From NCBI RefSeq assembly GCF_004379255.2, contig NC_056042.1, forward strand, positions 11,083,901-11,147,900: a stretch of 64,000 nt of DNA, given 5' to 3'. The position numbers and the translations under genes are program-made. This document shows positions 56,192 through 64,000 of the stretch, piece by piece (the stretch's first letter is position 1; every line of letters starts with the position of its first letter). Origin of the DNA: Salvia splendens. Its lineage: Eukaryota; Streptophyta; Magnoliopsida; Lamiales; Lamiaceae. Below the pieces are notes generated by a model. The model worked only from the letters and a program-made list of their open reading frames with translations, was not told where the DNA came from and made no database searches.

Positions 56192-57283
56192 ATGTCTCAT
56201 AATCAGCACCCCAATCTATATTCACCGTCTTCTACTCCTGAGGTAAGTCCCAGTAATGTTTCTCACGTTAACGAGACTAACAATGTGAGACAGGAGGATG
56301 ATGGAACTAGAAGTGAGGGGGAGGCTAGTGGAAAGGATGCAGATGAGGATCAAGGGGTGGACCTAGACACAGGATTGTACACGTTGCCCTGCAGATGTAC
56401 TAGGGGAGTCCCACCCAAACGGTACTCTCCAGACTGGCAGGGACGAAAGCCAAGGTATCCTGCAGCCTATACTGTAATTGGACGGCTGACTGAGATGGCC
56501 AGAGCTTTTGAAGTAGCTCTATATGAAGATGAGAAGATACCACGTTCTGTCGAAGAAGCCATGAGACACAAGCACTGGAGAGCAGCAATGGAGAAGGAAA
56601 TGGAAGCCTTGATAAGAAACAAAACATGGGAGAAACATATCATGCCTAAGGGGAAGAAGCCGATAGGATGTCGGTGGGTATTCACAATCAAGCGCAGAGC
56701 AGATGGATCAATCGAGAGATACAAAGCCAGATTGGTAGCAAAGGGATACACTCAGACCTATGGGATAGACTATGATGACACCTTCTCTCCGGTCGCCAAG
56801 ATGAGCACCGTGAGGGTGCTACTTTCCGTAGCGGCATGCAAGGACTGGCCATTACACCAATTTGATGTTACCAATGCTTTCCTACATGGAGAACTGAAAG
56901 AGAATGAAGAACTATACATGGAAGCTCCTTCTGGCTACTCTAGAGAGTTCAAAAATGGAGAAGTTTGCAAATTGAAGAAAACTCTCTACGGTCTCAAGCA
57001 ATCCCTTAGAGTATGGTTTGGGAGGTTCTGTCAGGCTATGACTTCCGCTGGATTCAAACAAAGCAACTCTGACCACATATTGTTCTTAAAGAAAAGGGGC
57101 GACAAGATCACGTGCTTAATCATCTATGTTGATGATATGATCATCACTGGAGACGATGAGGAAGAAATTGAGAACTTGAAGAGATGCTTGTTTCAAGAAT
57201 TTGAGATGAAAGATCTAGGAGCAATAAAATACTTCCTAGGAATCGAGATTTTGAGATCAAAGTATGGTATATTTCTTCGTTAG
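56192..57283 (+). pseudogene. Copia reverse transcriptase remnant
   Basis: It is a long intact stretch: EMEALIRNKTWE, GCRWVFTIKRRADG, YKARLVAKGYTQ, DYDDTFSPVAKM, HQFDVTNAFLHGEL and the catalytic YVDDM (57125-57139). A stop (tag) at about 57281 breaks it from the RNase H part. This is the best-preserved section of the element. Confidence 0.9.
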
Positions 57284-58065
57284 AGAAAGTACGTCCTAGA
57301 TCTATTGGCAGAGACTGGTCTACTTGAGTGTAAACCGACAGAAACTCCAATCATACTGAACCATGGATTGAAGATTGAAGAAGGAGGCAAGTTGACGGAT
57401 CGGGGGAAGTACCAACGCCTGGTCGGAAAATTAATCTACCTTGCACATACTAGGCCAGACATAGCCTACGTTGTTGGGGTGGTAAGCCAATTCATGCACC
57501 AATCCCAAGAGAGTCACACGGAGGCAGCATTGAGGATCGTGCGCTATTTGAAGGGCACGACGTGATCTGGGATTTTCCTTGAGAAAAAGGAACATTTAGA
57601 GATCGATGGATACACATATGCTGATTTGGCAAGCAATCCAAATGATAGAAGATCCACAGCAGAGTACTTTACTTTTCTTGGAGGAAACTTAGTGACATGG
57701 AGAAGTAAAAAAACAGAAGGTGGTAGCTTTGTCAAGTGCTGAGGCCGAATTTCGTGGAGTGAAAAGTGGCATAACAGATATCATATGGCCACGAAGATTA
57801 CTATCAGAAATGAGCTTTCCACCTACACAAAGCATCCGACAACAAGGCAACGATCAGTATCTCCGGAAATCCAGTTCAACATGATCGAACCAAACATGTA
57901 GAAGTCGATCGTCACTTCATCAAGGAGAAACAAGATGAGGGAGTTATTGAGCTTCCATTCGTCAAGTTCGAACATCAGTTGGCAGACATCTTGACCAAGG
58001 CAATCAACACCAAATTCTTCAAGGAAGTTCTGGGCAAGTTGAACATCGGAGATGTCGTTGCTCAA
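57284..58065 (+). pseudogene. Copia RNase H remnant
   Basis: Follows the reverse transcriptase: YQRLVGKLIYLAHTRPDIAY, then YTYADLASNPNDRRSTA and GGNLVTWRSKK. It has a stop at 57563-57565, a frameshift near 57715 and further stops. Confidence 0.85.
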
Positions 58066-58077
58066 CTTGAGGGGGAG

Positions 58078-58303
58078 TGTCAAGAAGGGAAGATTGCATA
58101 GAATAATCTAATCCGGGAAAGTATCACAATTAGCATATAATTTATATGTAATTGATTCAATTAGGAATAGATTTATACTCTGCCTTATTTACACATATTC
58201 CTACCTATAAGAGGATGTAAAGTCTATATAGAAAATACATAGAAATAAAAATGATCCCTTCTCCTCCAAATTTTTTCTTCTCAGTTGAAATCCTTTCTTG
58301 AGA
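58078..58303 (+). repeat. Right LTR of the copia element
   Basis: It starts tgtcaagaagggaagattgc. It differs from the left copy at about a dozen places, including cagagg/catagaa near the start and the ctccctcc/tctcctcc stretch near the end. Confidence 0.9.
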
Positions 58304-58308
58304 GAAGT

Positions 58309-59790
58309 GACGTGGAAGAGGGGCGGGGCACTCATGTATATATTGTTATATATATGATTATTAATTATGTGTATTAATACTTTATATTATAATTTAAAAA
58401 GTTTTTAAATTGTAAAATTGTATTCTATTTATAAGAACAAGATACCTTATATAGCTTAGTTTCTATATTTTTACTACTCATATTTGTAACTTTTAATTAG
58501 TGGGACACACTACGTCATCATGTCACGTGGTGCGTCTAGACCACTGAATATTTTCTCAAACCACAAAATGTCCGCAACATATCAAATTTCATCAAGTGAT
58601 ATGGCTATTATGGCTATTATGGCGTATTTAATTTTTAATTTGCGATTTGACATTTATTTGAATCAATGTGTTAACATGTTATGCTATTTGATTAATTATT
58701 TGATAAATATGTTATTATAAAATTGCTATAAAAGTAATAACTGTTATTGTAATATGTATCAACATGACTACTATGGTTGATTAATTGTCGTGATTGAAGA
58801 TCATGATTAATTTTATTTCTTATTTAATTGTATTTTTTTAAATGATCAGCAATGTATTTTGGCCTGCCGTTATAATGCAAAGATTAGATTGTATTTCATA
58901 ATTAGCCATCTCAACTTCATCCATATGACTAATTTGACACTAGTCAAATTTTAATGTGGCTTATCTCATGCAAATTGTATCTCACTTTTATTTTGTCTAA
59001 CAAATCAAATACCACCTACTTGTAATACAGTCATGTCCGACCCTAATTCATTTATTCATTGATGATTAATTAGTATTATAACTTAAATGCACGTACTATT
59101 ATCAAAATTAGAATTCTATTACCATATAGGCTTAGCCTGCTTTCTTTACCAAGAAAATAAGAAATCTATTACCATAGTCAAATTCGTAAAAAAAAGATTT
59201 TATACGTAAGTAGCTATAGTATATAAGAAATGGTTCAAACGAGAATCTTTATTTATTGTGACAATATAATTCACTACCAAACAATTGCTGAATACTTCTT
59301 TGTTTAATTAATGATACTAATTTATAGTATTTATAAATAGATCACTTACATTAAAATGAATTATCATTCTTGATATCTTAACACAAATGGAAACATTCCA
59401 TAAAATCAAAATATTTGACAAAATAATCCTCAACTCAATCACACCTTTTCTGTAACCTAAATTTTAGCTATTTTTCAAACAAATTCAATATTAGTGCGTT
59501 TTAAAATTTGTGTCCTTATAAGATGATTTTGTAATAATGCACTATTTCAAGTCCTACCATTAACAATATCTCCTACGAATGATCATTATTACCCTATGTT
59601 ACAATTTACAAAATATAGGTTTGAATTCAAGTGATAGCGAAAATTTAATGTAATAATTTCCAGGTGGGAACAGGTAGATAACACATTAAATTGATAAATA
59701 AATAAACCAACTAATCAAAAAGCCCAAAAAGACATGTTTCATCACATGTCACGCATCCAGCCCACACATAATTCTTTAATGAGTAGTGAT
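58309..59790. other. AT-rich intergenic DNA, no gene recognised
   Basis: No credible coding frame. A short tandem ggctattatggctattatgg lies at about 58603-58623. Confidence 0.4.
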
Positions 59791-59793
59791 TTA

Positions 59794-61779
59794 GAGACAT
59801 AATGTCTCTATGACATAATGCCCCTATGTCACTTTGCCATAACTATATTTTATATTGTGACTAATCTACCCTAATATCATATTAAATGGATATATATCTA
59901 GTTAAGGAAAATTATATCAAATTAAATACATTTATCTAAATGCATGCTCATTTATTAGAGATAAACGTGAATCATGCATTAAAGTTATAAATGGATTTCA
60001 AACAAAATCATATGTATATATATACTTATGTCATGTTAATTTAATACTTATTTAAAAAATATTAATTCAGATTATAAATTTATCATTATAGTAGTATTAA
60101 TTAACACACTATATAACTAAAATGTTATATTTAATTATAAAATAATTTGATAACTTAATATAGTACTACTATTCTTTTATATCTTGTTCTTTTTTTAAAA
60201 AATATTCTAAATATACAACAGTGAAATCATTTATTTTAATATATGAAAAAAATAAAAATTAAAACATTTTTCTTCTTCAAATTTGAATTTTATAATAAAA
60301 TAATATAGTTATTATGATGAAGAATTTTTGCATTATCTTATTTTTTGTGTTATTTTCTATAGCTTTTGTTACAGGAGAGGTTTTCTTAAGTTGCAAACTC
60401 TTATAACTTATCAATACAGTGAATTAAAAATGTCAATACAGTGACATTAAAATGACAACAAATAATTTTGTTGACATTTCAATATACTGTGTTGATATTT
60501 TAATGTCATTGTGTTGATATTTTCAAGAAAAGTTATTATTTTTGAATAAAATTTATTATTTTAAAAGGATCAATAATAGGTTTCTATTTAACATGTGATG
60601 ACTCAAATCCTTTGGTCGATTGGATAGATAGAGAGCTTGTTATTTACTATACTTCATCATAGAATAAAGAGTATTGTTATTGGGAATAAAATTTACATTT
60701 ACTATGAAAAATTAGTGTTTAATATATAAATTTACTAATAGAGTTTGTTGCAAATAAAAGTTATTTATTGCAGAAAAAGTTATTTATTTTTGCTATTTGA
60801 CAAGAGATTATAATTGTTAAAATATAATCATTTTAATTAATAAAATATTGTTAATATAATCAATAAAAGCATTATTGTAACAAATACTACCTCCGTCCCA
60901 CAAGAATATACACTATTTTCTTTTTAGTCCGTCCCACAACAATATGCACTTTCTAATTTTGGAAAGTCATTTCTCTCTAATGAGGTGAAACTCATTCTCC
61001 ACTAACAATACTTTAATTACTTTTTCTCTCTACATCGCTCTTACTTTATCAATTTTACATTAAAACTCGTGTCGACCCCAATATTCTTTGGGGACGGATG
61101 GAGTAATAGTTATAGTTCTAGTTAAATGAAATTATTGTTCCAATAAATAAAATTTAATATTCTTATGAATAACATTTATTATCCTTGTAAATAAAAGTTA
61201 ATGTTTTGGGAAAAAAATTACTGTTATTGCAAATAAAAGTTACTATTTTGGAAATAAAGTTACTATTTTCATAAATAAATAATTTTGTTCTAATGAATAA
61301 AAAGTTAGTAGTATTAATTTTGTGAAGAGACAAAGCAAAGGGAATTAATCAAATGCGTATTTTAATCTACATGTGATAAAATGGTATAAATAATATTTTT
61401 TATTGTTATAGAAAATTAGAAATGAGCAAATTGGAAAAGAGATAAGTTGTTGATGTAAAACTATACTTGGAGAAAAAGAAAATGAGAATTTATTGATGGA
61501 GAATTATAATGTGAGAAAAGGAGAGAATTTATTGATAGACTTATAATTAGAGAAGAGGAGAGAATACTTAATAAAAAATGAATTAAAAATCTTTTAAATT
61601 TAATTAATTGCCAGGCACATATCTCATTAAGACACCCACCTTCCTTAGTTAAAGTCATACATACATTTTTATACCATTAAGGGTAAAATAGTATACATGT
61701 AAAGCATTAATTTAATAATAAACACAATATAATACAAAATTACTACTTTAACCTCATTATGTCTTAGACATTATGTCTC
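59794..61779. mobile_element. Probable 2-kb non-autonomous element with short inverted ends
   Basis: gagacataatgtctctatgacataatg-type sequence at 59794-59820 reappears inverted at 61755-61779 with a 2-bp indel. The inside is AT-rich, non-coding, and holds a Stowaway (60887-61103) and inverted short repeats around 60420-60520. I could not find a target duplication. Confidence 0.45.
60887..61103. mobile_element. Stowaway-like MITE
   Basis: It starts ctacctccgtcccacaagaa and ends tttggggacggatggag with TA on both sides. It is the longer relative of 8005-8110. Confidence 0.8.
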
Positions 61780-61948
61780 CGAAACATTTTTCTTCTTTAA
61801 TTTAGTTATATTTTCCATCTCTTATTACTAACCATATTCTAGATTTATCAAAATTTTCCTAGTCCCAAAATCTGAATATCAAAGGATACAATTTAAAAGC
61901 CTCACTTGGCCGTCCAATAAATCTCTCCTCCTCTCTCTCTTGTTGTTG

Positions 61949-62284
61949 ATGATGAATTGCAATGATCTTTTTCTAAAGAAAAGGCAAATGGAATCACCAA
62001 ATCCCATTGAGGAATTGCATCAACCCTTGTTTAGAAAACTATTGTGCTATCCATTGTATGCCATCTTCCCAATTCTCCTAATTCACTTTCATTTAGATCC
62101 CTTTTATTCCTCTTCCTCCAACATCATCATTCAAAAACCCTATTTTCCTGATCCGATAGCAAACCCTCCTCAACCCCAACCATTCTCTCTCTGTGACTAC
62201 ACAGACGGAGAATGGGTCCCGGCCGAGGCGGCCCCGCTCTACAACGGGTCAACCTGCGCCACAATAAAAAACGGCCAGAACTGT
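61949..62284 (+). CDS. TBL: TRICHOME BIREFRINGENCE-LIKE protein, 5' part, cut by an LTR retrotransposon
   Basis: 112 codons from the AUG. A basic N-terminus (FLKKRQ) is followed by a membrane anchor near residues 33-52 (CYPLYAIFPILLIHF). A Pro-rich stem leads to the start of the PMR5N domain: CDYTDGEWVPAEAAPLYNG and CATIKNGQNC. TBL proteins are Golgi type II membrane proteins that O-acetylate cell-wall polysaccharides. The catalytic GDS and DxxH motifs would lie further on and are not in this window. The open frame stops being TBL exactly at 62284, where an LTR begins (tgtaatacccg), so this allele is probably disrupted. The part after the element should lie beyond 64000. The exact TBL member cannot be named. 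Confidence 0.8.
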
Positions 62285-63435
62285 TGTAATACCCGTTTTT
62301 TTTCCTACCTTCTTACGTTAAGATTTTTTTTTGGAACGAGCGTGTGATAGACTTTGATTAAAATACCATCCTTGTTTTGATTGGTTAATTTCGAAAATAT
62401 CAAATGGTTGAATCGTTGTTGGTTAGTCGTGTGGTGAAAGTAGTCGGTGAGATTGATGTGAGATTCGTCTATGAGAAAATTGGGGCGTTCGTACGAGTAC
62501 TTGGAATAACACCAAGTACTAAAAATAAAATACCACAATTTAATCAATGTACAAAAATTATATATTTGGGCTATCATTTTTATCTCTATTGTTCTAGCCT
62601 TTTATTTTTTATGTGAAAATAAGGACTATGTCCTAAATACTTTTTATGTGAAAGGAGGTGGAAGGTGTTTGTATTTCCATATTTTGTTTTTGAATGAACC
62701 TATCTAAAGTGGCTATGCCATGTATGTTTAATCGAATCCGGGTCCCAGTAGGACCGCAAACCCTGCTCGGACTAGTGTACACCCCGTAGATCGTGTGCTA
62801 TCTCTTTGGAGTTGGCCGGTCTAGTGACTTGGTTCGTGGCCACGTTCCTTGTCATGTATGTTCAGATATGGTGATGGTGAATGTGGATGGAAAATGGTTG
62901 GCCGACCGAACTTGTGAAATATATGTTTTTGGGGTACTTGGGTTTCTTTTAATTAAAACCCCCAAGGTCACTTGATTATGGCTTGACAAACTATGTTTTG
63001 GCATATGTCCACTGAGTGCATCAAGTACTCAGCCCTGCATATTGTTTTTCTTAATGTGTAGATTGAGCGGCGATGGATGTGGATGATGTTGAGCAGAGTT
63101 CATGGATTGTTTTGTCATGATTAATAATTGTTGGATTTGTCGTGTCTTCATACTCGACATTTTCCGTATCTTGAATGCTTCCGCTAAGAGTCCTTTTCTT
63201 TAGAATTGCTTATTCGTGGAGAGTCCAACTCGTTTGAAAATTGTTTATTTTCTATTCTTTATTTACTTATAGTTGGTATTATTGTTAGGATAATATTATG
63301 ACGTTTTCAAAGTTAATCCAGTTACTAAATTTTTTGTCAAATGTGTATGTTTTTCCCCTGTCTTTCCCGCTTCTTTAATCCTCCCCTAGTCGCGATCAAC
63401 CGTGTTTTCTATCCTTAGAAAATGCGGGCGTGACA
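62285..63435 (+). repeat. LTR of the element in TBL
   Basis: It is much shorter than its relative at 19018 because it lacks the GC-rich and site II block. Conserved sections are the cgaatccgggtcccagt and gctcggactagtgtacac phrases, the hairpin and the 3' end. Confidence 0.8.
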
Positions 63436-64000
63436 GAGTGATATCAGAGTGACGTTCTTTCCACTCTGGACCCAAGAGTCTTCTTTCCTTCTTGATCTAG
63501 ATTAGTATCTCTAGATCTAAATAATTAAAAAAAAAATAAAAAGTGTCAAAGGCTCAACATCCGACCATCGCGCTCAACCTGAAAAGAGGTAACCAAAATT
63601 TTGTAAGTGATTTTGAGGTAAATATTTTGGGAATGAAAATGATTAGTTGTTCATGGTGGAATTAGATTGGCGGAAATTTTTATGTTGTGGAAACATGAGA
63701 AAATTTTTGTTTTGGAAATAGCTGAACTTTAAGTGAAAGCATGCTAATTCTTTTTCTATTGTGACTTTGAGGAACATGATGTTGTTATGTGTTGAGACGT
63801 CTAGTGATAACTGTTTGTGAATGCTTGATTATGTGGACTTTATGTGAAGATTTGAGTCATGACTCTTAGATACTAAAGTATGATGTTATGAATTCCTTGT
63901 GTGATTGCGGACTATTTTGGATGAACGTTAGACCTTACATCATCGATTCCAGTTGTATGTAGCAACTCAATTATTGCTTCTCTGAGCAAATTAAATGAAC
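62285..64000 (+). mobile_element. LTR retrotransposon in the TBL gene, running off the window
   Basis: The LTR (62285-63435, 1151 bp) starts tgtaatacccg and ends gcgggcgtgaca. Its last 80 bp (from cgcttctttaatcctcccct) are nearly identical to the end of the 3.2-kb LTR in the cyclin gene. It shares the block tcggactagtgtacac and the hairpin near 63012. The primer site is mutated (gatatcagagt for ggtatcagagc). 63436-64000 is the start of the internal region, with no coding motif yet. If complete, it should end with a second LTR followed by actgt (62280-62284). Confidence 0.8.

Larger units (their letters stand above)
53004..58303 (+). mobile_element. Complete but decayed Ty1/copia retrotransposon
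   Basis: Two 226-bp LTRs (53004-53229, 58078-58303), a primer site tggtgtcagagc (53230-53241), Gag-Pol in copia order (Gag, protease, integrase, reverse transcriptase, RNase H), and a polypurine tract (ttgaggggga before 58078). A perfect 5-bp duplication, gaagt, lies at 52999-53003 and 58304-58308. The LTRs differ at several positions, so this insertion is older than the one in the cyclin gene. Many stops and frameshifts make it incapable of producing its proteins. Confidence 0.93.

Overview
This window is nuclear DNA of a flowering plant, probably a eudicot. It is AT-rich, its genes are split by short introns with plant-type splice sites, and it is packed with plant transposon families: Stowaway MITEs, PIF/Harbinger, hAT and MULE-like elements, and Ty1/copia and Ty3-type LTR retrotransposons. 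The proteins are those of dicots. An asterid such as a member of the mint order is a guess from overall resemblance only. There is no operon, CRISPR array or convincing tRNA/rRNA gene.

Five host genes are well or fairly well supported. From left to right they are: an OB-fold nucleic-acid-binding protein (10035-11182, +, two exons); a tiny secreted His/Met-rich peptide of the arabinogalactan-peptide type (11578-11790, -), convergent with it; a D1-type cyclin gene (18942-31010, +, six coding exons), split in exon 1 by a 9.2-kb LTR retrotransposon; LSM12 (44613-46390, -, five exons, with a textbook U12-type AT-AC first intron); and the 5' part of a TRICHOME BIREFRINGENCE-LIKE gene (61949-62284, +), also split by an LTR retrotransposon. 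A possible small secreted peptide (52588-52779, -) is weaker.

The most striking feature is the cyclin D1 locus. A non-autonomous Ty3/chromovirus-like element (19018-28251) has two 3.2-kb LTRs between which I found two substitutions and one A-run length change. It is flanked by a perfect 5-bp duplication (ttact) and sits inside codon 26. Removing it with one copy of the duplication restores an open frame of about 324 codons. The insertion separates the LxCxE retinoblastoma-binding motif from the cyclin box. A related element, with the same LTR 3' end, PBS region and a conserved LTR hairpin, has entered the first exon of the TBL gene at 62285 and runs off the window.

Layout by region: 1-988, AT-rich, nothing recognised; 989-3519, MULE-like element holding a large palindrome and a nested Stowaway; 3608-9119, Stowaways and a 4.3-kb non-autonomous LTR element with several later insertions; 9300-11800, two small host genes; 12023-12546, solo LTR; 12550-18440, AT-rich DNA with foldback elements and tandem repeats; 18453-31010, cyclin D1 and its insertion; 31900-36600, Stowaways and a solo LTR nested in one; 36660-41675, hAT and PIF/Harbinger elements including a dead transposase; 42700-44310, MITEs; 44613-46390, LSM12; 46834-48062, Harbinger MITE and a TRIM retrotransposon; 48700-52190, diverged LTR-like repeats; 53004-58303, a complete but decayed Ty1/copia element; 58304-61790, AT-rich DNA and a probable 2-kb inverted-repeat element; 61949-64000, TBL and its insertion.
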